Positions 51,937 to 60,158 of a stretch of DNA of 64,000 nt are shown here, piece after piece. Origin of the DNA: Clostridia bacterium. Lineage in GTDB: Bacteria; Bacillota; Clostridia; UBA1212; UBA1255. How positions within the stretch are numbered: the first letter of the stretch is position 1; each line of letters starts with the position of its first letter. A program made the position numbers and the translations under genes. Below the pieces are notes generated by a model. The model saw only the letters and a list, made by a program, of their open reading frames with translations, did not search any database and was not told the origin of the DNA. The stretch spans positions 1 to 64,000 of the forward strand of contig JAFWZX010000034.1 of assembly GCA_017517275.1 (NCBI GenBank), given 5' to 3'.

Positions 51937-52923
51937 ATGAAAAAGCATTATTTAATTCTGATTCTCGTGTTCTGCATGGCGATAACGTTATTATTTGCAG
52001 GCTGTAATACGAAAGCAAAAACAACTGATATAACGTTTGTGTTAGATTGGACACCGAATACAAATCATACCGGCGTATATGTGGCACAGGCTTTGGGCTA
52101 TTTCGAAGAAGCCGGCTTGAAGGTAACTATTGCGCAGCCTCCTGAAGACGGAGCAGAGATGTTAGTTGCAACAGGCAGAGCGCAATTTGGCATTTCTTTC
52201 CAGGATAATATGGCAGAAATTCTCAGCGGTGATAATAAACTGCCCATTACCGCCGTAGCCGCTGTAATTCAACATAATACATCAGGCATAATGTCACGTA
52301 AAGGCGAGGGTGTAACAAGTCCGAAAGGCATGGAAGGCAAACAATATGCAACGTGGCAGTGGTCTATTGAGCAGGCTATTATCAAAAACGTCGTAGAAAA
52401 AGACGGCGGGGATTATAGCAAAATTACAATGCTTCCCGTTATGGTGACCGATGAAATATCTGCTTTGAAGACAGGTACTGTTGACTGTTTATGGATATAT
52501 TATGCCTGGGCAGGCGTTGCGACTCAAGTTAACAACTACGAGATTGACTATTTTGCATTCAAAGATATAAATCCTGTTTTTGACTATTACACACCGGTAA
52601 TAATTGCAAACAACGAGTATTTAGAAAACAGTCCTGAAACTGCCGCTAAATTTATGGAAGCAGTATCCAAAGGCTACAAATATGCTTGTGAAAATCCGGA
52701 AAAAGCAGCAGATATTTTGTGTGAAGCCGTTCCGGAACTGGATATTGAACACGTGCGGGCAAGTCAGCAGTGGCTTAGTGACAAATACATTGATGATGCT
52801 CCGAAATGGGGCTATATCGATGGACAAAGATGGAATAGCTTCTACACGTGGCTTGAAGAGAATCAACTCATAGCAAATGATATACCGGAAAATGCCGGTT
52901 TCACAAATGACTTTTTGCCATAA
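51937..52923 (+). CDS. thiY: Thiamine-precursor ABC importer, ThiY/NMT1-like binding lipoprotein
   Basis: A 328-residue lipoprotein (lipobox FAGC) of the NMT1/THI5-like receptor family. The DWTPNTNHTGVYVAQALGYF opening is the hallmark of ThiY and yeast Thi5 relatives; QFGISFQDNMAEIL and CLWIYYAWAGV also fit. It captures the precursor and hands it to the permease. AAAGGAGAAG precedes ATG 51937. Confidence 0.92.
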   Translation: MKKHYLILILVFCMAITLLFAGCNTKAKTTDITFVLDWTPNTNHTGVYVAQALGYFEEAGLKVTIAQPPEDGAEMLVATGRAQFGISFQDNMAEILSGDNKLPITAVAAVIQHNTSGIMSRKGEGVTSPKGMEGKQYATWQWSIEQAIIKNVVEKDGGDYSKITMLPVMVTDEISALKTGTVDCLWIYYAWAGVATQVNNYEIDYFAFKDINPVFDYYTPVIIANNEYLENSPETAAKFMEAVSKGYKYACENPEKAADILCEAVPELDIEHVRASQQWLSDKYIDDAPKWGYIDGQRWNSFYTWLEENQLIANDIPENAGFTNDFLP

Positions 52924-52950
52924 TGAGTAATCTTAAGGAAGTAATCAACT

Positions 52951-53697
52951 ATGAATAAGCTTGAGACAATCAATGTAACAAAATCTTTTGACGGACGATG
53001 CATTATAAAAGATATTTCGCTTCAGGTAGCAGATAACCAGATAGTTTGTCTGCTGGGAGAAAGTGGGATTGGTAAAAGTACTCTTTTTAATGTAATCGCC
53101 GGCATGATAAAGCCGGATTCGGGCCGAGTTGTAATAGACGGCAATGACGTTACAGGTAAAGTAGGCATTGTTGGCTATAGCTTTCAGAAGGATTTGCTTC
53201 TCGAACACAGAACAGTATTGGACAACGTAATCCTGCCCTTGCTTATCAAGGGCAGGAAAAAGAAAGAAGCTCGCGAAGAAGCTTTAGGGTATTTTTCGCT
53301 TTTTGGGTTAGAAGGTGCTGAGAAATTATATCCAAAGGCTATTTCAGGGGGGATGAGACAGAGAGCAGGATTACTTCGTACTTACTTATATTCTCCGGAG
53401 ATTATGCTCTTAGACGAGCCCTTCTCAGCTCTCGATTCGCTTACCAAGGCAAAAATGCATAATTGGTATCTTGATATTTCACAAAAATACAATCAATCCA
53501 CGTTGATGATAACACACGACGTAGATGAAGCTGTATATATGTCAGACAGAATATACGTCTTATCTGCGGCGTCAGACGGGAGCGCTTATATAAAATCCTG
53601 CGTTGAAATTTCTCGTAAAAGAGAAAACCGCCGTGGATTTGACCTAACGGAGGAATTCCTGCAGTATAAGAAAAAAATTCATGATCTATTGTATTGA
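52951..53697 (+). CDS. thiZ: Thiamine-precursor ABC importer, ATPase
   Basis: A 248-residue nitrate/taurine/ThiZ-type ATPase. Walker A GESGIGKST, the Q-loop YSFQKDLLLE, signature ISGGMRQRAGLL, Walker B IMLLDEPFSALDS and H-loop ITHDVDEA are intact. The signature Met (GGM) is normal in this subfamily. Its end overlaps the anion-permease gene end on the other strand by 12 bases. No thiamine-biosynthesis gene is in the window, so the cell may use an imported precursor. Confidence 0.92.
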   Translation: MNKLETINVTKSFDGRCIIKDISLQVADNQIVCLLGESGIGKSTLFNVIAGMIKPDSGRVVIDGNDVTGKVGIVGYSFQKDLLLEHRTVLDNVILPLLIKGRKKKEAREEALGYFSLFGLEGAEKLYPKAISGGMRQRAGLLRTYLYSPEIMLLDEPFSALDSLTKAKMHNWYLDISQKYNQSTLMITHDVDEAVYMSDRIYVLSAASDGSAYIKSCVEISRKRENRRGFDLTEEFLQYKKKIHDLLY

Positions 53698-54858
53698 ACA
53701 GAAGACAATCATGAGAAAGAGGAAAGCAAAGTTTATTCCTGTAAATTTCAGGAAATAACTTGCTTTTTTATTTGGATAATACGTTGAAAATTGTCTGAAC
53801 GTTATTAAAGACGCCAATGAGGCAATCAACGTACCCGTTCCTCCTATATTTACACCAATCAGTAGTTCTTTCCAGTTATTTGTAAACTGCGACAATAAAA
53901 TTGCTGAGGGGACGTTTGACATGAATTGACAACTTAAAGCAGATGCCGATAATGTGTTCTTGTTAAGAAGCGGACTGATAAAGTTACTTACAGCTTCAAT
54001 TCTCGATAAATTACCTGCGAAAATAAAAAAAGCGACAAACGTAAACAGTAGCGGATAGTCAACCTTTGCTAAAGCGTGTCTGTCAAAAATAAAAAGTGCT
54101 ACAGTTACTACTATAACTCCCAAAATATACGGAATAAAGCGGAAAACAAGTAGTATAGATAAAGCAAAAAGAATCAGGTATATAATTGTATTTCTTTGAG
54201 GCAAATGAATAGGTTTAAACTTATCCACAGTAAGCTTTTCTTTTTTTATGAATATGAAACACGAAAGCGTAATAAGGGCTACTGCAAACAAGAAAGGGAG
54301 TAGCATAACAGCCATAAATTGCCCGGTGGGAATATTGTAATAAGTATACAGATAAAGGTTTTGAGGGTTACCGAAGGGAGTAAGCATTCCTCCCAGATTT
54401 GCCGCGATATTCTGCATTATAAACATAAAAGCCATATGTTTATCGTTATTTGTACGATGTAAAACGATGTAGCCCAAAGGCAAAAAAGTGATAAGTGCCA
54501 TGTCATTTGCGATTAACATAGAACCGATAAACGTAATATATACGATACTAAGCACCGCACTTCGCAGGCTGCCGGCTATGACGATAATTTTTCTGGCAAT
54601 ATACGTAAAGAATTCAATATCTCTCAATGCCATTACAACAGCCAGTACACAATAAAGGCAACTAATGGTTTTAAAATCAATATATCCTGCGTACTCTTTA
54701 TCAGGCGGTACTAATAAAATTGATATTCCGGCGGCTAACAGAGCAATAATCAAAACTGTGTTTTTTTTCACAAAGCTTAACAAAGTAAAACATCTCTTTT
54801 GCAAAATAGAGTTAAAAAACAGACCACGTAATGCTATCACATCGTGTTGTAAAGTCAA
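53686..54858 (-). CDS. Anion permease, SLC13/ArsB-like (ion transporter superfamily)
   Basis: A membrane protein of up to 390 residues with about ten helices. The two re-entrant halves contain the family's ANDMALITFLPLG and ANLGGMLTPFGNPQNLYLY and a later MSNVPSAILLSQF with INIGGTGTL-like NIGGTGTLIASLASL, the SLC13/NhaD/ArsB signatures. Likely a carboxylate, sulfate or arsenite-type sodium- or proton-coupled carrier; the substrate is not known. The start is uncertain: TTG 54858 has no ribosome site, and a TTG about 26 codons later is nearer the usual N-terminus. Confidence 0.85.
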   Translation of the reverse strand: MTLQHDVIALRGLFFNSILQKRCFTLLSFVKKNTVLIIALLAAGISILLVPPDKEYAGYIDFKTISCLYCVLAVVMALRDIEFFTYIARKIIVIAGSLRSAVLSIVYITFIGSMLIANDMALITFLPLGYIVLHRTNNDKHMAFMFIMQNIAANLGGMLTPFGNPQNLYLYTYYNIPTGQFMAVMLLPFLFAVALITLSCFIFIKKEKLTVDKFKPIHLPQRNTIIYLILFALSILLVFRFIPYILGVIVVTVALFIFDRHALAKVDYPLLFTFVAFFIFAGNLSRIEAVSNFISPLLNKNTLSASALSCQFMSNVPSAILLSQFTNNWKELLIGVNIGGTGTLIASLASLITFRQFSTYYPNKKASYFLKFTGINFAFLFLMIVFCSIQ

Positions 54859-54890
54859 TAGAATAAATATTAAAAAATACTGTTATATCT

Positions 54891-54919
54891 TTGACAAATG
54901 TCATAGTATGTCATAAAAT
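54891..54919 (+). promoter_or_regulatory. Sigma-A promoter for the peptidase-like gene
   Basis: TTGACA (54891-54896), exactly 17 bases, TAAAAT (54914-54919), before a GAGGAGGG ribosome site. Confidence 0.75.
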
Positions 54920-54949
54920 ATCCCTCAGATAACAAGAGGAGGGATTCAT

Positions 54950-55579
54950 ATGTTTACGATCAGATCAGAGTATGAAGCACTGGAAGTTTTTAACAAAGAA
55001 GATATAGAAGAGGCTAAACAAATTGCTGATGAGAAGGCAGCTTGGGGATACAGGGTATATGACGCAGAAGGTAATATAGCGTATGCTCCGTATAGCGAAA
55101 TGGTTACAAAAATGCTCAGCGAAGGCAAAAGGATTACGGACCACGTTCGACAGGCCGGCTTCAAGTACGGTCATGCAATGGTAAATCCTGCCATTGATGA
55201 GGTTAACAAAACAGTAAGTTGCGACCGTTTTGTTGGCTGGGTTTTGTATAACGTCGGTTTTACAGATCAGCCTGAAGCAAATGGATTATACGTTTACGAT
55301 GGCCGAGATCCGTCGCATGACCTTGCTACTTTCTGTGAAAAACACGGCTTTACACGTATTGAAGATCCTGAGGATTTACGTGCCGGTGACATATTATTTG
55401 TAATTCCAAAACAGTCAAGTAAAGGCATTACATATGGTAGCCATACGTTTATGTGTGCAGGTCGCGCAAATGAAACGGATTTCTACAGATATGATTGCGG
55501 TTCTGACCACAGAATTCAAAGCGTTCAGCCTATGTGTGAACCTATAAAAGAATTTTTATTCGGTTACAGACCGAACTGA
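54950..55579 (+). CDS. NlpC/P60- or CHAP-like cysteine-peptidase-fold protein
   Basis: A 209-residue protein with no signal peptide. TVSCDRFVGWVLYNVGF (Cys 91) and GITYGSHTFMCAG (His 165), with AGDILFV between, give the Cys-GDI-His layout of papain-like NlpC/P60 or CHAP enzymes. The N-terminal 60 residues hold an unusual DAEGNIAYAPYSEMV segment. AGGAGG sets ATG 54950. Lack of a secretion signal suggests a cytoplasmic or non-classically released role, or cleavage of a substrate other than wall peptides. Single gene with own promoter and terminator. Confidence 0.6.
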   Translation: MFTIRSEYEALEVFNKEDIEEAKQIADEKAAWGYRVYDAEGNIAYAPYSEMVTKMLSEGKRITDHVRQAGFKYGHAMVNPAIDEVNKTVSCDRFVGWVLYNVGFTDQPEANGLYVYDGRDPSHDLATFCEKHGFTRIEDPEDLRAGDILFVIPKQSSKGITYGSHTFMCAGRANETDFYRYDCGSDHRIQSVQPMCEPIKEFLFGYRPN

Positions 55580-55646
55580 GTAGAAAGCAAGAACGGGAGT
55601 TTATGAAACTATCACTAAGGTGTTAAAATTCGCGTGAACACCGTGG

Positions 55647-55687
55647 AAAAAGAACTTTTCAATTTTATGTTGAAAAGTTCTTTTTTA
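55647..55687. terminator. Bidirectional intrinsic terminator
   Basis: Sixteen-base perfect stem (55647-55662 and 55670-55685) with a seven-base loop, T-run on the plus side and an A-run giving T on the minus side. It serves the peptidase-like gene and the convergent lipoprotein gene. Confidence 0.85.
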
Positions 55688-55786
55688 TTGCTTTGTGTTA
55701 TTAAGCGTATCGGTCTTGCGTGTGTAAAGTGGCTTAAAGAGCGATGGTATAGAAATAATATTAAGAAGTATGCCGATATCATCTTT

Positions 55787-58594
55787 TCAACCTAAGGCTT
55801 TTGTCTTTCTTGTCAAATCATGAAGAAGTATTTCCTTAGTATACTTTGACTCCTTAAGTGCCTTTCTAACATCAGCATCTCTGTCAGTAAGGTTATAAAG
55901 ATACGTATCACAAGGATACCAAAGTCTTGCCGCTTTAATATGTCTGTAAACAATCAAAGGACAGTCCTCAACACCATGGTGTGAAACCTGACAGTTTGTA
56001 GATTTCAAATAATCTCCAAAATATGCAGCCATTGGTTCCATTTGGTCTACCCCTGCATCAGCAAGTAATAACATTTGGTCGTTTTCTGTTATCAATCTTG
56101 CAACAACGCAAGTGTTGTTGCTTGTGCCTTTTGGTGTTGAGAGTATATATGCATCATGATGTGTACCTAATATTTCCATTTTCAGGCTTCCAAAATCGAA
56201 TACCATTCCGGGATACACATTACAAATAACAGCACCCTCAAATTTGGCAACGTCTGCATCTAAATATTTTTGTAAATAACCATCATTTGCCTGCATACTT
56301 CTTACTTCTTCTGTTATTTGATTTACTATCATTGTTTCCAATGTTACATCCTTAGCATACGTATTACAGAAGTTTATAAATGTTCCGTAATGGTCACCAT
56401 GTGGATGTGTAATTATCCATGCACGGATTATTATTTTATTTCCATCGGGTGTTAAGTCATTAAGTGTTCCCCAAAGCTCACCTAATATTTCTGTATCCGT
56501 TGTATCTCTATAACCACCGTCATAAATGATAAAGCTGCCATCTTCAAGCTGAATCACATAACCCATACCATTAATCTGTTTTGATTTAAGCTGTGTTACA
56601 CTCGTTTCAAAGCTGCCTGTTATGTTAGCTAAGGCCTTATCAGGAAGTGTATTAGCTCCATTTTGCGACTTAACTATTGTCATTCTGTTTTCGATTTCAT
56701 ACCAATACATATGAATCATTTCAGAGCCCTTTGTGTATGTTGCAGCTAAGTTCTTATTAGCTGCAAATTTACTGTATGAGCTATAGCCGTTTGCTTCATA
56801 ATATGCCATTACACCTTTAGCTTGAGCTGCTGTAATGTCGAAATAGTAATACATTTTATCTGCATTAAAGCAGGTATACTCATATCCAACAGTAAGTGTA
56901 GAAGGATCAAGTGTGCCCGTGAAGTTTTCACTTGCACTTGTATCGCGTTTTACCACATCATCAAGTACAATTTTGTTTTCTGCTGAATCAAGAAGAATAA
57001 TCTTCTTAGTTGCAACAGATTTTGCAAGTGTATCTCTTACTGTTTTGTTCGTTGTATTTGTATTAAATGTATTTGTTGTTGCCGGACAGAAAAGTGTAGG
57101 TGCTCCTATTACATTGTAGATGTACATTGAAAGGTCTCCAAGACCATTTTCTGCCATTTGACATATATCACTCTTTAGATAATCTCTGTAATATATTGCC
57201 ATTCTTCTGGCACTGTTAAGACCTATATTTGAAAGCATCATTACATTGCAATTATCTGTTACTATTCTTGATACAAGTGATGTGTTTCTAAATTCTGCGG
57301 CCTCTGTGCTTCCGTTTTCAACTCTCGGAACGTCGCAGATATATTGCTCCTCTGCTGTGAAGAGTATTTCCATTTTTACATTGCAGAATGTGAAATCCAT
57401 TCCTGTATGTGCATAGCATACTTTTGCACCTGTAAATTTCGTAGCATCTGTTTTGAATGTACTTGTTAAATATGTTTTTGATACCGGTGATGAAATCTTT
57501 TCACTTATTGGTGCTGTAATGATTGTTTCTAATTTAATGCTTGATGCATACTTTGATGCAAAAGCTGAGAAGGCTTCGTAATTATCACTTTCTGCAACTG
57601 TAAGCACCCATGCACGAACTATTATTTCTTTTCCGCCACTTAAAGTAGTTAAAGTATTTTTGATTTCATCTGCACATGCTGCATTACCGCCATCATAAAT
57701 TATGAAGCTACCGTCTGCAAGCTGGTAAATATATCCGGTTACATCGCTACCGTTACCTTTAATCTGTGTAACAGTTGTTTTATATGAGCCTGTTGTAACA
57801 GCCGGCTTTTGTGGTGGCAGGTTTGCTCCGTTTGTGTCTGAATAGATTACATTCAATTCTGATTCACAAGCTATCCAGTAAATATGCGCCATTTTACTGC
57901 CGTTTACCAAAGTAGTAAAATGATTGCCGTTTTTCTCGTTTTGGTTATATATTGTAAAGCCTTTTTCTGTATAAAATTTACATGTATTGTTATAGTCATC
58001 GTATGATTTTTCATAATATGTGTTCAAATCTGCGCCACTACCGCAAATATATACACTATCAAATTCATATTCAGGATAAATGCCTATTGGATTTTTATTT
58101 ACAACGAGTTCTATTTTATTGACTACAATACCATTTTTGGCATCTTTTAATTCCAGAAACATTTCGCCTGCCTCCCTAATATTTGAAACATCAAATGTAA
58201 CGCTCGTATTTCTGTCTGTCCATGCTTTAGCAGGCACACATTCAGCATTTCCAATATATTCACCTGTTGAAGTTTTAAGTGTCAGCGTACCTATTTGGCT
58301 TGCATTTTCAACATTACCATAATATACGATAATTTTGTTATATTTTCTTAAATCAATTTTTCCTATGGAATGAGAATCTGCAGAACGCAATCCGCCTGTA
58401 CCGAATTTTAACAGTGGTTCGTCTACGGTATATCCACCTTCTGTAAGTACACCTTTCGTAGGCAATTTCGAAATATCAATTGTTTCTTTCACTTCCTGAA
58501 CAGGTTCTACTTTTTCTCCTTGGGAACAAGAGCAAACCATGGCTAAAAGAAGGAAGCATATGCAGATAAAAATATTTTTTTTAATTTTCTTCAT
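55787..58594 (-). CDS. Lipoprotein with two metallo-beta-lactamase-fold domains, first one inactive
   Basis: A 935-residue lipoprotein (lipobox MVCSC). After a beta-sandwich-like region (about 60-170) come two copies of the same pair: a shorter domain (CKFYTEKGFTIYNQN, later MAYYEANGYSSYSKF) and a metallo-beta-lactamase domain. In copy 2 (about 640-935) the metal site is whole: THPHGDHYG (near 730), GTHHDAY, LLLADAG and VSHHGV. In copy 1 (about 280-560) the same spot reads TVAESDNYE and other ligands are gone. Copy 1 keeps the neighbours IIYDGG and IIVRAWVLT. It probably acts on the cell surface on an unknown substrate. Confidence 0.85.
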   Translation of the reverse strand: MKKIKKNIFICICFLLLAMVCSCSQGEKVEPVQEVKETIDISKLPTKGVLTEGGYTVDEPLLKFGTGGLRSADSHSIGKIDLRKYNKIIVYYGNVENASQIGTLTLKTSTGEYIGNAECVPAKAWTDRNTSVTFDVSNIREAGEMFLELKDAKNGIVVNKIELVVNKNPIGIYPEYEFDSVYICGSGADLNTYYEKSYDDYNNTCKFYTEKGFTIYNQNEKNGNHFTTLVNGSKMAHIYWIACESELNVIYSDTNGANLPPQKPAVTTGSYKTTVTQIKGNGSDVTGYIYQLADGSFIIYDGGNAACADEIKNTLTTLSGGKEIIVRAWVLTVAESDNYEAFSAFASKYASSIKLETIITAPISEKISSPVSKTYLTSTFKTDATKFTGAKVCYAHTGMDFTFCNVKMEILFTAEEQYICDVPRVENGSTEAAEFRNTSLVSRIVTDNCNVMMLSNIGLNSARRMAIYYRDYLKSDICQMAENGLGDLSMYIYNVIGAPTLFCPATTNTFNTNTTNKTVRDTLAKSVATKKIILLDSAENKIVLDDVVKRDTSASENFTGTLDPSTLTVGYEYTCFNADKMYYYFDITAAQAKGVMAYYEANGYSSYSKFAANKNLAATYTKGSEMIHMYWYEIENRMTIVKSQNGANTLPDKALANITGSFETSVTQLKSKQINGMGYVIQLEDGSFIIYDGGYRDTTDTEILGELWGTLNDLTPDGNKIIIRAWIITHPHGDHYGTFINFCNTYAKDVTLETMIVNQITEEVRSMQANDGYLQKYLDADVAKFEGAVICNVYPGMVFDFGSLKMEILGTHHDAYILSTPKGTSNNTCVVARLITENDQMLLLADAGVDQMEPMAAYFGDYLKSTNCQVSHHGVEDCPLIVYRHIKAARLWYPCDTYLYNLTDRDADVRKALKESKYTKEILLHDLTRKTKALG

Positions 58595-58611
58595 TTTAAA
58601 TTCCCCTCGTA

Positions 58612-58947
58612 TTAGATTCTTACTGTACTTGTTACAATTCTCGAATATGAGTGGAAGGGACTGCCATGCAAAGGCAGGCGCATTTCTTCCAATTCCTCTA
58701 TTTGAGAAAGTTTTCCGTTAAGATATTCACCAAGACGTTCTATTGCTGTTTCGATACGTGACTTTGTACCACCATAGCGACGGTCAAGAACTTCCCAGCC
58801 AAAAGGCTTATATGTTTCCATCCACAGCTCTTTATGAAGATTTTGACAGCAAGCTGTCAGTTCTAAAAGCTCCGGCAATTTTTCATTACATATTTCTGTC
58901 ATAAGCTGCTTATCAGCGTTATTATATGCTGCTGTGATTTTTCCCAT
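58612..58947 (-). CDS. Orphan C-terminal domain of a GH20 beta-N-acetylhexosaminidase
   Basis: A 111-residue frame matching only the C-terminal helical domain of GH20C-type hexosaminidases: EKLPELLELTACCQNLH, ELWMETYKPFGWEVLDRRYGG and SRIETAIERLGEYLNGKLSQIEELEEMRLPLHG. The catalytic barrel is absent. ATG 58947 has a fair GGAG site eight bases upstream, so it may be translated, but a remnant of a deleted gene is equally likely. The next minus-strand element upstream is a NUDIX remnant, also truncated. Confidence 0.7.
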   Translation of the reverse strand: MGKITAAYNNADKQLMTEICNEKLPELLELTACCQNLHKELWMETYKPFGWEVLDRRYGGTKSRIETAIERLGEYLNGKLSQIEELEEMRLPLHGSPFHSYSRIVTSTVRI

Positions 58948-59036
58948 AATGTGTTCTCCTATTATTTTTACGAACTTATTTTTTGCGAGTTTAGTATATC
59001 ACATTATGTGAATTTTGGTAATATGTGTTTTCAAAG

Positions 59037-59160
59037 TTACCATTCTATGCTTTTTAATATTGATATTAACTTTAAGTCGGCAGGCAGCCATTCTACGATG
59101 TGGAGGTTGTCCTTCGTAAGCCATTTTGCCTCCTCGTGTTCTTTTAAAATAAGGGTAAAT
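59037..59160 (-). pseudogene. C-terminal remnant of a NUDIX hydrolase (MutT-like)
   Basis: In one minus-strand frame, LKEHEEAKWLTKDNL and then VEWLPADLKLISILK read as the closing 40 residues of a MutT/CTP-pyrophosphohydrolase-type NUDIX protein. The frame ends in TAA at 59037. Upstream it meets a TGA (59163-59165) and no NUDIX box is present, so the head is lost. The break coincides with one arm of the inverted repeat at 59154-59217. Frame length is under 60 residues. Confidence 0.65.
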
Positions 59161-59217
59161 TCTCAGACTAAACGCAACACTTAACTTGCACAGTTGCATT
59201 TACTTTGAGAATTTACC
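59154..59217. repeat. Imperfect inverted repeat, MITE-like
   Basis: Outer arms GGTAAATTCTCA/TGAGAATTTACC (59154-59165, 59206-59217, perfect), inner arms AAACGCAAC/GTTGCATTT (one wobble) and a short loop. The 64-base block folds back on itself and stands exactly where the NUDIX remnant breaks. Confidence 0.7.
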
Positions 59218-59254
59218 TCCTACAAAAAATGTATTTTGTGCAGTGCAGTTTGCA

Positions 59255-59283
59255 TTGACAAAATCGATCATCATTGTTATCAT
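59255..59283 (+). promoter_or_regulatory. Sigma-A promoter for proBA
   Basis: TTGACA (59255-59260), 17-base spacer, TATCAT (59278-59283), about 40 bases before proB. Confidence 0.65.
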
Positions 59284-59322
59284 CATTTCTGTATGAGTTT
59301 CAACAGTCAAGAGGTTTTCACA

Positions 59323-60156
59323 ATGGATATAATAGACAAATCCCGTGAGGCAGAGCATAGAGCAAAGCTTAAAAAAGCGAAAAAAATCGTTATCAAGATA
59401 GGAACGTCTTCTTTAATGTACAAAGATGCCGGTATTAATCTTAGACGAATCCATAAATTGTCAGAGATTATTTCAGACCTGATGAATGAAGGCATGGACG
59501 TAATTCTTGTTTCATCTGGTGCTATCGGAGTGGGTGTCAAGATGCTCAGACTTCCCGAGAAACCAAAGACGGTAGAAGGTCGCCAGGCTGTAGCGGCAGT
59601 CGGTCAGGTAGACCTTATGAAATTATACAGTATGGCTTTTGCTGATTACGGTTATTCTGTAGGTCAGATATTGCTTACAAAAAATATCTTAGATAATGAG
59701 GAATCAAAGAATCACTCAGTTAATACTTTTACGGAATTACTTAAAATGCGCATTGTACCGATCGTTAATGAAAACGATACAGTGGCTGTAGATGAGATTA
59801 AATTCGGTGACAACGACAGCCTTTCATACCTGGTTGCAACGATTAATAAGGCTGATTTACTTATTATACTCACTGATATTGACGGCTTCTATTCTAACAA
59901 TCCCAATGAGGATCCAACTGCAGTTTTATATCACACGATAGAAGATTTATCGGAAAAAATTGAGGAGGTAGCAGGCGGTGCAGGCAGTAAATTAGGCACA
60001 GGGGGCATGCTTACCAAGGTTCACGCCAGCAGACTTGCTGCAGCACAGGGAATAAACGCGGTGATTGCCAACGGAGATGATCCTAAGATAATACATAATA
60101 TACTAGACGGCATGGACGTAGGTACCTTGTTTGTAGCTCGGGGAAAGGATGAATAA
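59323..60156 (+). CDS. proB: Glutamate 5-kinase
   Basis: First step of proline synthesis: phosphorylates glutamate. A 277-residue amino-acid-kinase-fold enzyme (VIKIGTSSLMYKD, VSSGAIGVGVKML, ENDTVAVDEIKFGDND and GTGGMLTKVHAS). It lacks the C-terminal PUA domain of the longer ProB form, a short variant common in Clostridia. Start ATG 59323 follows AAGAGGT; the frame to 59236 has no site. The product passes to ProA, two bases downstream. Confidence 0.95.
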   Translation: MDIIDKSREAEHRAKLKKAKKIVIKIGTSSLMYKDAGINLRRIHKLSEIISDLMNEGMDVILVSSGAIGVGVKMLRLPEKPKTVEGRQAVAAVGQVDLMKLYSMAFADYGYSVGQILLTKNILDNEESKNHSVNTFTELLKMRIVPIVNENDTVAVDEIKFGDNDSLSYLVATINKADLLIILTDIDGFYSNNPNEDPTAVLYHTIEDLSEKIEEVAGGAGSKLGTGGMLTKVHASRLAAAQGINAVIANGDDPKIIHNILDGMDVGTLFVARGKDE

Positions 60157-60158
60157 TT

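Noticed and set aside
59284..59322. T-box or attenuator before proBA
   Set aside because: The leader between the promoter and proB is about 40 bases, too short.
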